Position numbers and translations under genes: made by a program | The notes under the pieces: generated by a model | What the model was told of the DNA's origin: nothing | Database searches by the model: none | Seen by the model: the letters and a program-made list of their open reading frames with translations, nothing else | Source of the DNA: Endozoicomonas sp. NE40 | Lineage (GTDB): Bacteria; Pseudomonadota; Gammaproteobacteria; Pseudomonadales; Endozoicomonadaceae | Length of the DNA: 64,000 nucleotides | Assembly (NCBI RefSeq): GCF_040549045.1 | Contig: NZ_JBEWTB010000002.1 | Location: 2,432,001 to 2,496,000 of the forward strand | Direction: 5' to 3' | Shown here: positions 1 to 9,083 of the stretch, one piece after another | Layout of the letters: each line of letters starts with the position of its first letter | Numbering within the stretch: position 1 is the stretch's first letter

Positions 1-87
1 CGCCCGTTCGAAAAATTGAGCTATGGTATTGTGCTGTTAGCAAACGAAGACATCAGTATTGGGGATAACATAAAGAGTCCGGAATGA
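1..87 (+). CDS. LysM-domain protein, C-terminal end only
   Basis: The open frame from the window edge gives a 28-residue tail ending in TGA at 85-87. The tail (FEKLSYGIVLL...IGDNIKSPE) resembles the C-terminus of the LysM peptidoglycan-binding proteins encoded just upstream of dprA in Pseudomonas, which end in a similar 'LSYALV...VGD...NP' pattern. The stop overlaps the dprA start (ATGA), so the two are probably co-transcribed. Only the last residues are visible, so the assignment rests on this short match and on gene order. Confidence 0.55.
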   Translation, partial: RPFEKLSYGIVLLANEDISIGDNIKSPE

Positions 88-1236
88 CCCTTGAACTGGC
101 CAGACAGAATGCCGAACATGAGGCATCGCAACAGCAGGAATGGCAACAACTGAGTCAGTGGTTGCTGCTTTCATTTATTCCCGGGCTGGGTGCCGTTCGC
201 TATCGGTCACTGCTCAAAGAGTTTGGTCACCCTGAAGCTATCCTTTCAGCAACTCAAAGCCGGTTTACCTGACAAGCTTGCACAGTATATTGCCGGAAAC
301 CCGGAAACCCCTGATATCAGTGAACGGCTTACCTATACGCGCAACTGGCTGGAGTCCAGTGAAGCACACCATATCCTCAGCTTTAACTGCCCGGAGTATC
401 CCGCAAGATTAAAAGAAGTTCCGGATGCACCACCACTGCTGTATGTGATTGGTAATCCTAAACTACTCTCAGAACCACAGCTGGCGATAGTCGGCAGTCG
501 TCGTCCTACTCCCCAAGGGTGCAGGCTGGCTTATGACCTTGCGCTCGAACTCGGTAAAAGTGGCCTGGTCATCACCAGCGGTCTGGCGCTGGGGATTGAT
601 GCAGCAGCCCATCAGGGGGTTTTGAGCAGTTATGGCAGTACGGTGGCTGTACTGGGAACAGGCGTTGATCAGGTTTATCCCCGCAACCATCGCAACCTTT
701 ATTCCCTGATTGCCCAGCAGGGAGCTATCGTCAGTGAGTTTCCTCTGGGAACGTCTGCCAGCCCCGGACATTTTCCCAGACGCAACCGCATCATCAGTGG
801 GCTGTCTCTTGGTGTTCTGGTGGTTGAAGCCGAGCAGAAGAGTGGTTCACTGATTTCTGCCCGTCTGGCGGCAGAGCAGGGACGTGATGTGTTCGCGGTT
901 CCCGGTTCGGTATTAAATCCTCTCTCTAAAGGTTGTCACCAGTTATTACGGGAAGGCGCTGTTCTGGTGGAAAACCATGAAGATATACTGGCTGAGCTTC
1001 AGCCTCTGCTTGAGCCAATGCTGGAGGAAACAGAAGCAGAGTCAGAAATAGTCAGCGATGTGATTAACAGTCAACACCTGCATGTTCTGGACTGCATGGG
1101 TTTTGATGTGGCCAGTATGGATTTGCTCAGCCAGGTATCAGGACTGCCCTGTGAGGAGCTTTCTGTGGTTCTGACAGAGCTGGAAATGGAAGGACTGGTA
1201 CAGTCGGTTCCCGGTGGTTTTCTGAGAGTGCGTTGA
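84..1236 (+). pseudogene. dprA: DNA processing protein DprA/Smf, interrupted by a frameshift
   Basis: DprA loads RecA on incoming single-stranded DNA during natural transformation. The gene is split over two frames. Frame 3 (84-272) encodes the N-terminal helix-hairpin part (LLLSFIPGLGAVRYRSLL) and then hits a stop. Frame 1 carries the rest from about 250 to 1236: the Rossmann fold with GSRRPT, SGLALGIDAAAHQG, GTGVDQVYPRNH and FPRRNRIISG, then a C-terminal winged-helix region. The frames join at 240-262, where one extra base or two missing bases (or an 8-base loss) would explain the break. Apart from this the gene looks intact, with normal codon use and family length. It is either a recent pseudogene or a sequencing error. 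A GTG at 190 could start the second frame but would lack the N-terminal domain. Confidence 0.85.
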
Positions 1237-1470
1237 AGTTGTCAGCCATTAACGGCTCAAGCCTGCCTAATGTTCAGAAAGCGTAGTTCCCAGTAGTAAC
1301 TCGAGCAAGTTGGCGCAGCAGGTGGTGATAACGCTCCGGCAAGAAATGTCGTATATAAAGAAAGCTCTCGAAGAACTGTTTTTTTGTTCTGAAATGAGCA
1401 CGACTGCTTTCTTAAGGATGAATCGGTTGTATAAACTTATTCAGGCCTGGAAATATAAAAACCATCGTAC

Positions 1471-2913
1471 CTATAATCCTTTAGGCTTGATGTAAGAGTA
1501 GTCGTCATTGCTTTGACCAACGGCATGGGAGACATAAAATCTGAACTCAAAAGGTTCAAAGTCAGGCATATCTCTGAAATTATCTTTTACGAATGTTCTA
1601 TTCCTGTGTTCATAGGTGTCTGAATGAAGTACAACTTCACCTACAAGTTTGCTGCGGTCTTTTCTGATGTATCTCAGGGGAGTTTTTTGAACTAAAACGG
1701 GTGTTCTCGTTGAGAACTGAATTTCCTTTGTCACTTTTCTATTCCGGGATAAAGACAGGGTGGCCGTACCTTCGATTTTGGCGTTAAAAAGGTGTTTGTC
1801 AAAAGGAGTTAGTGTTAAAGTCAGCTCCCCTCCAAAAAGTCTTCTCATTGTAGTTCCATTCCACCGGGGGGAGTTCTTGCCGAATGGTATATCAGCAAAT
1901 ATTTCAACGGGGTTAATTCTTTCATCCTCGAAATACTCATACGTACCTATTCTGTCTTCCATAGCAGACGACCAATAAGCTTTGTTCTTAATGCGTTTCC
2001 AGGCTCTCACTCGTTTAGATAAATTCGTAGCTTGAAGATAGGTATAAAAGTCAGAGCTATGTGGAAATAATGGGTTATTTTCTATTTCAAAAAAAGTCAG
2101 ACTGTATTTGCTTGCCTGCTGGTCATCAGTGTTATTATTAAAAGATACTAATTTATTGGTAGTGAAAGGAATAGCGCCAATTCTTTTATTGCCATTTATA
2201 TAAATGGCCACCTTGATAACTCCAGACAGAGCAAAGTCATTGAATTTATCTGGTTTGTAATAATCGTGAGCATACAGCTTGAAGTGTTCCCTGCATAGCT
2301 TTTCTTCAAAAGAGTTAGGGTTTTGCCTAATATAGTTATCAAAGTCGTATACGGTTTCACTTTTTAAGGATTTGTCTAAATCTCTCGGTTTAAATGTAAA
2401 CTGTTTGACTCCATGAGCGGTACAGTAAGAAATACCGCAGGTAAATGTGTAAGGTTTATAGTCACAGGGATAAATGCCGAAGTATTGATTTGGAATTGAA
2501 ATAAAATTCTTCAAAGCCTCTGGAGGTAGTGTTGGAAATTTTCTAAAGATAAATGGTGTATCCAGATAAAATGATTTTGCAGGAGTGGTAGGTAAAGGCG
2601 TCGTTTGAGTTACTATTTGTGTTGTCGTTTGGTTTTGTTGAAGCATTTTTTCTCTTAATATTGCTTCTTGATAATGTTTGGGGATAGAACTTTTATTTAG
2701 CAAATTCCTGTATACGTTCTTAAAAGATTCAGAAAGTTGACTCCAGGGTATATCAACTTTTTTTCCATCTAACTTGTTGAACATGGACTTATCCGTTTCT
2801 GCTTTTTCACCGGCAAGACTGTATATAGCTCTGGAATCTGGTTGTGCAACCCATGGAAAAATGGAAATGACTAAGGAAGCACATTGTACAGAGTGTTTGA
2901 GCTTTGTTTTCAT
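1471..2913 (-). CDS. Orphan secreted protein, 480 aa
   Basis: I do not recognise a family. A start at 2913 is supported by an AAGGTAG ribosome binding site about six bases upstream. The N-terminus (MKTKLKHSVQCASLVISIFPWVA) looks like a Sec signal peptide with a basic start and a hydrophobic core. A Thr/Pro/Gln-rich linker follows (about residues 95-112), then a long mixed region with several cysteines (around FTCGISYCTAHG and KLCREHF) that could form disulfides. The second half alternates polar and hydrophobic strands (GELTLTLTPFD, GTATLSLS), suggesting beta structure. It is AT-richer than its neighbours and lies on the opposite strand between dprA and purE, which suggests an acquired gene. 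A secreted host-interaction protein is possible but unproven. Confidence 0.6.
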   Translation of the reverse strand: MKTKLKHSVQCASLVISIFPWVAQPDSRAIYSLAGEKAETDKSMFNKLDGKKVDIPWSQLSESFKNVYRNLLNKSSIPKHYQEAILREKMLQQNQTTTQIVTQTTPLPTTPAKSFYLDTPFIFRKFPTLPPEALKNFISIPNQYFGIYPCDYKPYTFTCGISYCTAHGVKQFTFKPRDLDKSLKSETVYDFDNYIRQNPNSFEEKLCREHFKLYAHDYYKPDKFNDFALSGVIKVAIYINGNKRIGAIPFTTNKLVSFNNNTDDQQASKYSLTFFEIENNPLFPHSSDFYTYLQATNLSKRVRAWKRIKNKAYWSSAMEDRIGTYEYFEDERINPVEIFADIPFGKNSPRWNGTTMRRLFGGELTLTLTPFDKHLFNAKIEGTATLSLSRNRKVTKEIQFSTRTPVLVQKTPLRYIRKDRSKLVGEVVLHSDTYEHRNRTFVKDNFRDMPDFEPFEFRFYVSHAVGQSNDDYSYIKPKGL

Positions 2914-3147
2914 ATAAACTACCTTCGTATTCTCACTTATTGACTCAGTAAGTTAGAGTTGACTGTATGCTTATTCAAAACATGAACTGAAAGTCTAGCC
3001 GAGAATCTTAGGATGGACATTAAGCTCAAGAAAACAGCATTTCCAGCGGCAGAATTCACCTTGAGCAGCCAGAATACGTTTGAACTACAGTATCAAAGCT
3101 GAACAAAAGTACTGCAAATAGTAGTAGATCAGTTGAAAAAACTGTAG

Positions 3148-3450
3148 ACCTGTTTCAACCAGTCAGAACTCCTCGGGATAGCTGAACAACCGGGTTTCAC
3201 TATACGACAGCGACATATACATCCTTTGGATTTTATCCTGTCACTTATTGCTGCCCTTGGTGATGATGGAAACTCTGACACTCCGGTTTATTTACACCGT
3301 AAATTTAACGGGTTGACTGACCTGAACGTGTCCTATCGCTCTTGGGCAAATCAGGCTGAAAAAGATGCTCTGCCCGCCCTTCGCACACGACTGGGATTGT
3401 GTCTAATGGGTGGGCTTAATGTCTACCTTTATTGTCGAAAGGGATGTTGA
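3148..3450 (+). pseudogene. IS4-family transposase N-terminal fragment
   Basis: The frame opens after a stop at 3145-3147 without a clear start codon. It encodes a segment that looks like the N-terminal domain of IS4-type transposases: 'GFTIRQRHIHPLDFILSLIAAL', then 'YLHRKFNGLTDLNVSYRSWANQ'. It loses family character after about 3390 and stops at 3450, with no catalytic DDE region and no terminal repeats seen. It is read as a decayed remnant, consistent with past insertion activity beside the orphan gene at 1471-2913. The rest of the roughly 650-base gap before purE (2914-3147 and 3451-3568) shows no gene I can support. Confidence 0.5.
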
Positions 3451-3568
3451 AATCAGTCATGAACCACTGGGTTTCCTTCTTGAGGTTCACTACAAGCTTC
3501 AACACTCAACATAGTTATAAAGACCTGATAGAATGCGACACTTGCTGATCAATCCAAATGGAAGTGTT

Positions 3569-4075
3569 ATGACGAAGCCATTCGTTGCTATTCTAATGGG
3601 GTCTGATTCGGACCTGCCTAAGGTGCAGGCTGCAATCGATGTCCTGAAAAAACTGGATATTCCGGTTGAAGTAAAAGTGCATTCTGCACACCGAACTCCG
3701 GAAGCAACTCATCATTTTGTCACCGATGCTGACAAACGCGGCTGCGCTGCGTTTATTGCCTGTGCAGGCATGGCGGCTCATCTGGCAGGAGTTGTTGCTT
3801 CCCTGACCATCAAGCCGGTTATTGGTGTACCGATTGATGCGGGTCCACTGGACGGTCTGGACGCCCTGCTGTCTACCGTACAAATGCCGGGTGGCATTCC
3901 TGTGGCGACCGTTGCAATTGGTAAGGCCGGTGCTAAAAACGCAGGCTATCTGGCGGCACAAATCATTGCACTGGGTGACAAAGAGCTGGCTGACCGCCTG
4001 AAGATGGAGCGTCAGGCCAATGCTGAAGAAGTGCTGGCAAGAGATGCCGCCCTGCAAAATCAGTTGAACGGTTAA
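3569..4075 (+). CDS. purE: N5-carboxyaminoimidazole ribonucleotide mutase PurE
   Basis: PurE (class I) converts N5-CAIR to CAIR in de novo purine synthesis. Family signatures are the N-terminal loop MGSDSDLP, the catalytic histidine loop HSAHRTPE and the glycine-rich ACAGMAAHLAGV, followed by GPLDGLDALLS. The start at 3569 (MTKPFVAILMGSDSD) gives 168 residues, normal for the family, and has GGAAG just upstream; an ATG at 3533 would add 12 unconserved residues. The usual partner purK does not follow. Instead tsaC begins one base after the stop, so the two may share a transcript. Confidence 0.93.
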   Translation: MTKPFVAILMGSDSDLPKVQAAIDVLKKLDIPVEVKVHSAHRTPEATHHFVTDADKRGCAAFIACAGMAAHLAGVVASLTIKPVIGVPIDAGPLDGLDALLSTVQMPGGIPVATVAIGKAGAKNAGYLAAQIIALGDKELADRLKMERQANAEEVLARDAALQNQLNG

Positions 4076-4076
4076 T

Positions 4077-4673
4077 ATGATTGCTACCCCTGATGTAACG
4101 CCTGAGGAAACTCCGGAAAACACTCTTACCGCACAGGCAGCGGTTGTCGTGGGTCAGGGGGGCATCATTGCCTATCCTACTGAAGCTGTATGGGGTCTGG
4201 GCTGTGATCCGTGGAACAGGGATGCGGTGTATCGCATTCTGGATATCAAAGCCCGCCCCATAGAAAAAGGCATGATTCTGGTAGCGGCGTCTGAGTCTCA
4301 GATTACGCCACTGCTGGAGCCGTTGACGACAACACAGCGGCAAACCCTTTCTGACAGCTGGCCAGGTCCATTCACCTGGCTGATTCCTGATATTAACCAC
4401 TGGGTTCCGGACTGGGTAAAAGGCCAGTTTGATACCGTTGCGGTGCGTATCAGTGACCACCCGGTTGTACGGGCTTTATGTGAAGCTACCGGACACCCTC
4501 TGATTTCTACTTCTGCAAACCGGGCTGGAGAACCTCCTTTATTAACCGGGCTGGCGCTACACCAGCATTTTGGTACGCAGGTCGACCTGATCGTACCCGG
4601 GGAAACCGGTTCACAAAATACACCCTCTGAAATTCGTGACTTACGAACCGGGCAGATCATCCGGTCCGGCTAG
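4077..4673 (+). CDS. tsaC: Threonylcarbamoyl-AMP synthase TsaC
   Basis: This is a YrdC/Sua5-family enzyme that makes threonylcarbamoyl-AMP from threonine, bicarbonate and ATP for the t6A37 modification of ANN-decoding tRNAs. Visible motifs are GGIIAYPTEAVWGLGC near the N-terminus, the substrate-binding KARPIEKGMILVA, SDSWPGPFTWL and the STSANRAGEPPL signature. At 198 residues it matches the short TsaC class without the Sua5 C-terminal domain. It starts right after purE and lies upstream of hemF and aroE, the usual order in Pseudomonas. Confidence 0.93.
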   Translation: MIATPDVTPEETPENTLTAQAAVVVGQGGIIAYPTEAVWGLGCDPWNRDAVYRILDIKARPIEKGMILVAASESQITPLLEPLTTTQRQTLSDSWPGPFTWLIPDINHWVPDWVKGQFDTVAVRISDHPVVRALCEATGHPLISTSANRAGEPPLLTGLALHQHFGTQVDLIVPGETGSQNTPSEIRDLRTGQIIRSG

Positions 4674-4711
4674 GTTGCCGATATACGCCATCTACGCGTA
4701 TGGGATGAAAA

Positions 4712-5641
4712 ATGACAAAGATAAAAACAGAACAGGTCAAACACTATTTACTGTCACTGCAGGACGCTATCTGTGCCGCCATTGAAGAGCAGGATGGCGA
4801 TTCGACTTTTCGTGAGGAAAGCTGGGAATACCACGGTGGCGGCGGAGGGCGTGCGCGAGTACTTGAAGGTGGTCGTGTATTTGAAAAAGCAGGTGTAAAC
4901 TTTTCATTTGTTACCGGCGAACGGCTGCCTGCTTCAGCAACGGCTAAACGCCCGGAACTGGAAGGCCGGAGCTTTCAGGCCATGGGCGTGTCACTGGTTA
5001 TTCACCCGAACAACCCTTTTGTCCCGACCTCTCATGCCAATGTTCGACTGATGGTGGCAGAAAAAGAAGGGGAAGAGCCGGTCTGGTGGTTTGGTGGCGG
5101 TTACGACCTGACACCTTATTACGGTTTTGAAGAAGACTGCAAACACTGGCACACCACGGCAAAGGCAGCCTGTGAACCTTTTGGTAAAGACGTTTATCCA
5201 CGCTATAAAAAATGGTGCGATGACTACTTTTTCCTGAAACACCGTAACGAGCCAAGAGGAATTGGCGGGCTGTTTTATGACGATCTGAACGAATGGCCTT
5301 TCGAGCGTTGTTTTGAGTTTATGCAGGCCGTTGGCAGCAGCTACATTGATGCCTACATTCCTATTGTTGAAAAGCGCAGGCAAACCCCTTTCACTGAGCA
5401 GCACAAGCAGTTTCAGCAGTATCGACGTGGACGGTATGTTGAATTTAACCTGGTCTATGACCGTGGCACTTTGTTTGGTTTACAGTCAGGGGGGCGTACA
5501 GAGTCTATCCTGATGTCGTTACCACCGGTCGTACACTGGAATTACAACTGGCAGCCACAACCGGGAAGTGAAGAAGCACGCCTGTATGACTATTTTCTAA
5601 AGCCCAGAGACTGGGCAGACGAGCCTGAGGAGAGTCGTTAA
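4712..5641 (+). CDS. hemF: Oxygen-dependent coproporphyrinogen III oxidase
   Basis: HemF decarboxylates two propionates of coproporphyrinogen III to give protoporphyrinogen IX, using O2, in heme synthesis. The 309-residue protein carries family signatures: ESWEYHGGGGGRARVLEGG near the start, the WWFGGGYDLTPYYGFEED block, FFLKHRNEPRGIGGLFYDD, and the C-terminal RRGRYVEFNLVYDRGTLFGL followed by GGRTESILMSLPP. Its stop overlaps the aroE start (TAATG), showing translational coupling. Heme supply fits the oxygen-respiring lifestyle implied by the cox operon. Confidence 0.96.
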   Translation: MTKIKTEQVKHYLLSLQDAICAAIEEQDGDSTFREESWEYHGGGGGRARVLEGGRVFEKAGVNFSFVTGERLPASATAKRPELEGRSFQAMGVSLVIHPNNPFVPTSHANVRLMVAEKEGEEPVWWFGGGYDLTPYYGFEEDCKHWHTTAKAACEPFGKDVYPRYKKWCDDYFFLKHRNEPRGIGGLFYDDLNEWPFERCFEFMQAVGSSYIDAYIPIVEKRRQTPFTEQHKQFQQYRRGRYVEFNLVYDRGTLFGLQSGGRTESILMSLPPVVHWNYNWQPQPGSEEARLYDYFLKPRDWADEPEESR

Positions 5642-6492
5642 TGGCTGGCCCTGTTGACCTGTATGCTGTGATGGGAAACCCCGTTGCTCACAGTAAATCA
5701 CCCTGGATACATACCTTATTTGCCAGCCAGACGGACCAGCGGCTGCATTATAACGCCCGACTGGTACCTGTGGACGGTTTTGATGAAGCCATTAACCACT
5801 TCTTTAAAGACGAACTTGGCAGTCACGGTTTAAGCATCACGGTTCCTTTCAAGGAGCAGGCGTGGGAGTGTGCGCAGCACCGCACTGTCCGGGCTGAAAA
5901 AGCCGGGGCAGTGAATACTCTGTGGATAAGTAACGACGGTGTGCTTCATGGCGATAATACCGACGGTCTGGGGCTGGTGCGTGATTTAACCGTGAATCAT
6001 CAGGTTGACCTGGAAAACGCCCGACTTCTTATTCTGGGCGCTGGCGGTGCTGTGCGTGGTGTGCTGGAACCCATACTGGAACAGAAACCAGCGGAACTGG
6101 TGATAGCGAACCGCACCGTCAGCAAAGCTGAAGCGCTGGCTGAACTGTTTCCCGGTCAGCCTGTTTCCGCAGGTGGCTTTGCCGACCTGTCAGGGTCTTT
6201 TGACCTGATTATTAACGGTACTTCAGCCAGCTTACAGGGTGACCTCCCTCCCCTGCCCGCTGAGATTGTTGATGAACAGACCGTCTGCTACGACATGATG
6301 TACGCCAGAGAAATAACCGTATTCAACCAGTGGGGTCTGGCGCAGGGTGCCAGACAGGCGATTGATGGTCTGGGCATGCTGGTGGAGCAGGCGGCAGAAC
6401 AGTTTAAGATCTGGCGTGGCGTACGTCCGGACACGGCTGCTGTACTGCAACAACTCCGGGAAGACATGGCTGTTTCAAAAGAGACTGTCTGA
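5641..6492 (+). CDS. aroE: Shikimate dehydrogenase (NADP+)
   Basis: AroE reduces 3-dehydroshikimate to shikimate in the aromatic amino acid pathway. The shikimate site is seen in NPVAHSKSPWIH (serines) and VPFKEQAW (catalytic Lys), followed by GDNTDGLG. The NADP-binding Rossmann loop is LGAGGAVRGV with NRTVSKAEAL. The NGTSA motif and the late GLGMLVEQAAEQFKIW helix complete the family pattern. Length (283 aa) is normal. It is coupled at both ends: TAATG with hemF and TGATG with the downstream hydrolase gene. Confidence 0.96.
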   Translation: MAGPVDLYAVMGNPVAHSKSPWIHTLFASQTDQRLHYNARLVPVDGFDEAINHFFKDELGSHGLSITVPFKEQAWECAQHRTVRAEKAGAVNTLWISNDGVLHGDNTDGLGLVRDLTVNHQVDLENARLLILGAGGAVRGVLEPILEQKPAELVIANRTVSKAEALAELFPGQPVSAGGFADLSGSFDLIINGTSASLQGDLPPLPAEIVDEQTVCYDMMYAREITVFNQWGLAQGARQAIDGLGMLVEQAAEQFKIWRGVRPDTAAVLQQLREDMAVSKETV

Positions 6493-7145
6493 TGAAACTG
6501 ACTAACCTGCAAAAAGGCGACCTGCTGTTTCAGCTGCGTTCAGGCGGTGAGCTGGAGTACGCCATCAGTCGTGTTTTTGCCGGTTACAATGGTATGTTGC
6601 TGAACCATGTGGCGGTCTATTGTGGTGAAGGGAAGCGCGGTGAAGGAAAAGTGGTTGAAGCGACCATGCCGCAAGTGCGCTGCATCAGTCTGGAACATTT
6701 TCTACAACGTTCTGTTCTTGATACTTCCGGACGACACTGCGTTGTTCATGCCAGACTGTTGCCTGAGTATCTGCACCTGAATGAAAAAGCGGTAGGGTTT
6801 ATTCTTGACCAGTTGGATAAACCCTATGACTGCCACTATACCAGCAAGGAAAAAGGCTGGTATTGCAGTGAACTGATTCTGGAAGCCTGGCGATTTGCCA
6901 ACCGTGGTCATTTTGTTTTTCCACAAACCCCCATGGGTTTCAGGGATATGGAAACCCATGAACTGCTCCCCTACTGGGTGCAGCATTATAATAAAGCCCG
7001 CAAGCCAATCCCTGAAGGTGAACCCGGCTCTCATCCGGCTTTACTGTCCTGTTCGGAAAAAATAGACATTCTGAGTGTGACTGGGCAGTTGCCTTCGAGA
7101 TTAAATTCATTCGGGATTATTGATTCTCCAGTACAGGTCGTTTGA
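6492..7145 (+). CDS. YiiX/YebB-like NlpC/P60-type cysteine hydrolase
   Basis: The 217-residue protein resembles the YiiX/YebB-like permuted NlpC/P60 (papain-fold) hydrolases. The opening GDLLFQLRSGG, a conserved histidine in NHVAVYCGEG (about residue 38) and a catalytic-type cysteine in WYCSELILEAW (about residue 122) appear in the family order. Substrates of this class vary (peptidoglycan peptides, amides or lipids), so none is assigned. No signal peptide is visible, suggesting a cytoplasmic enzyme. It overlaps aroE by one base and is the last gene of the tsaC-hemF-aroE run. Confidence 0.75.
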   Translation: MKLTNLQKGDLLFQLRSGGELEYAISRVFAGYNGMLLNHVAVYCGEGKRGEGKVVEATMPQVRCISLEHFLQRSVLDTSGRHCVVHARLLPEYLHLNEKAVGFILDQLDKPYDCHYTSKEKGWYCSELILEAWRFANRGHFVFPQTPMGFRDMETHELLPYWVQHYNKARKPIPEGEPGSHPALLSCSEKIDILSVTGQLPSRLNSFGIIDSPVQVV

Positions 7146-7259
7146 TAGCCATGCTGGTTCCCACCCAAAACATTATTTATAGAACAGGGGGACGAGGGGA
7201 ACTTATACAAAAAAGGGGAATCTGATAGAAGCAAAAGAACATTAGAAGAGATACAGATT

Positions 7260-9014
7260 ATGCAGTCTCTGGAAAGTACGTCCCCTAACAGTATATATGC
7301 AGGTACTTTAGAGAATACACAGCCAGAAAAAAAAAGTGGTGCTGCCCCTTTAGACGTTCAGACAGTATACCTGCCAGGACAATCAAGCCCTTATGAATAC
7401 CCAGAAATAAAAAGCAGGGCTGTTGCCATAGAAACAGACTGTAGTCTGAACCATGACAAGCATTTTAACGCTATCTGGAATGCAATCCTGAATGGATTTT
7501 CAAATTCAGAATTTACAGGAGTGAGAATTTATCGTAACCAAAACATCCCTACAATAATGGTAAAGTCCCATGAAAGAGAGTCTCTGAAATCACTTTCTCA
7601 GCCTTTGACGGCTCTCACTGAAGATAAAGACATACCCATAAAACATAAGCATGAAATATTAAATTTAATATATGAGGAAATAGAAAAACATCAGGATTTC
7701 AATAAAAGTCAGAAGAGGTTTTTAAAAAACCTTATAAATGATGTAAAAATATACCAATCTATACACTTTGACTTTAATAAAATGCTTGAAAAAAGCTCGA
7801 CTAAAGAAGATGAAAATTTATTTTTGCATAAGCTATTTATTGAAAGAGATAGAGCTGTTGATGAAAAAGGTAACGAATTTGGCGGTTTTGTTTTTGAAGA
7901 TGAGCCATCTTTTTTAAATAAAACATCATTATGTTTTATGAGTCTTTTAAACTGCATAATAAGCAAAAAAAAAATAACCTATAAAGAACTTCGAATTGCT
8001 GCTTCAATACTTTATTCAGTTGAATCGACCCCTGGTAACTATTACGATTTAGTCCCTAAAGAAGGCAGTCTTGAGTCAATAAAAGACTTTCTGGAAGGTG
8101 GAGAAGTCATCGATATGGTTACTAATAATTACTACTTCAGAGAAAGTGTTAAGTTTACAGATTTTATGGACAGAATGTTTAATCAAGAACTCGGTTTATC
8201 TTATTGTGGAATCAGACGAACAAAAAACACGATTAATAAAAAATATGCCATCAGTGACAAAACAATAGATGAGCTACAACGGAGTGGCAATAAAATGTAT
8301 GATTTTAAGATGAAAGATGAAGATAATGGTTTTTGGAGTTTAATGTCAAATAAAAAACTCTATGTATTTCTCGTGAATTATTACCCGAAATGCTATAAAG
8401 TTGGAAAAATTCCTTTATCTATATCAGTTGTCGTTAAGAAACCTTTTAGTGAGCACAAGCCAGATATTGTCAATTTATTATTAAAGAACTATTACGAGGA
8501 TATTAAATCTGAAGACAGCAGTCTGGAGAAAATAACTAAAGTTATTAATCTGTGCTGCTCTATACAAAGACTTCATCCATTTATGGATGGTAACGGGCGA
8601 TCCTGCTTTGCTGCACTGGTTCCTGCCTTACTGTTTGAGCGAGGTCTACTTCTCCACCAGACAATAAAAGACCCATGGAGCATGATCGATACCTGTAAAC
8701 CTTCTCGTATTGCGGCTGAATTTCTCCCTTATTGTACAGATGCCCCCGTTCTTACAGAAGCAATTGACTTGCAGCCCTACCTTTCAAATGAGCAGAAACT
8801 CATTCTGGCTTGTGCTGAAGGTGACATAGAAGGAGTTAAATTCATTTTTGACAACTACCCTCATCTGGATCAGCCAGAGGTTCAAATTATACCCTGGAAA
8901 AAACTAAACCTTCTAAAGTGGAGTAAAGATCATGGTCAGAATGAGGTTTATAACTTTTTAAAGGAGCGTTATCGCCCTGCAGGCGGCTGCAGGCCAGGAT
9001 GTAAAATTCAATAA
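7260..9014 (+). CDS. Fic-domain protein with ankyrin-like C-terminus, candidate effector
   Basis: Fic enzymes transfer AMP or other nucleotide-derived groups to target proteins. The core motif HPFMDGNGRSCF is at residues 439-450. It keeps the catalytic His and the GNGR anion-binding loop, but the usual final Arg (HPFx[D/E]GNGRxxR) is Phe. A long N-terminal helical region (residues 1-400) matches nothing I know. After the Fic core, residues about 508-570 (QKLILACAEGDIEGVKFIFD) resemble one or two ankyrin repeats. A Fic core next to ankyrin repeats recalls Legionella AnkX, which also has a variant motif and transfers phosphocholine; this is an analogy only. The gene is markedly AT-richer than its neighbours. 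It has no signal peptide, which fits a type III or IV substrate or an intracellular toxin. Confidence 0.75.
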   Translation: MQSLESTSPNSIYAGTLENTQPEKKSGAAPLDVQTVYLPGQSSPYEYPEIKSRAVAIETDCSLNHDKHFNAIWNAILNGFSNSEFTGVRIYRNQNIPTIMVKSHERESLKSLSQPLTALTEDKDIPIKHKHEILNLIYEEIEKHQDFNKSQKRFLKNLINDVKIYQSIHFDFNKMLEKSSTKEDENLFLHKLFIERDRAVDEKGNEFGGFVFEDEPSFLNKTSLCFMSLLNCIISKKKITYKELRIAASILYSVESTPGNYYDLVPKEGSLESIKDFLEGGEVIDMVTNNYYFRESVKFTDFMDRMFNQELGLSYCGIRRTKNTINKKYAISDKTIDELQRSGNKMYDFKMKDEDNGFWSLMSNKKLYVFLVNYYPKCYKVGKIPLSISVVVKKPFSEHKPDIVNLLLKNYYEDIKSEDSSLEKITKVINLCCSIQRLHPFMDGNGRSCFAALVPALLFERGLLLHQTIKDPWSMIDTCKPSRIAAEFLPYCTDAPVLTEAIDLQPYLSNEQKLILACAEGDIEGVKFIFDNYPHLDQPEVQIIPWKKLNLLKWSKDHGQNEVYNFLKERYRPAGGCRPGCKIQ

Positions 9015-9051
9015 CCGTCCCAGAGCTGCAGACGCTTTTAAAAAAGGGAGA

Positions 9052-9071
9052 ACTGCCCGATATCGGGCAGT
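9052..9071. terminator. Bidirectional hairpin between fic and speB
   Basis: A perfect palindrome, ACTGCCCG-ATAT-CGGGCAGT, lies between the convergent fic gene and speB. On the minus strand it is followed, after a few bases, by CCCTTTTTT, so it probably ends the spe operon. On the plus strand a short A-rich stretch follows instead. Confidence 0.65.
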
Positions 9072-9083
9072 CACCAAAAAGCT

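Noticed and set aside
190..272. Programmed +1 frameshifting in dprA.
   Set aside because: No slippery sequence or stimulatory stop-codon context was seen, and DprA is not known to use one.
1310..1495. 61-residue plus-strand frame.
   Set aside because: No convincing ribosome binding site or family, and it overlaps the end of the gene at 1471-2913.
3419..3517. 32-codon frame following the transposase fragment.
   Set aside because: Too short, with no family match; it may be more decayed transposase sequence, but this cannot be shown.
7800..7817. TKEDEN in the Fic protein (residues 181-186), which fits the inhibitory [ST]xxxE[GN] motif.
   Set aside because: It lies more than 250 residues before the Fic motif in sequence of unknown fold, and such a short pattern is common.
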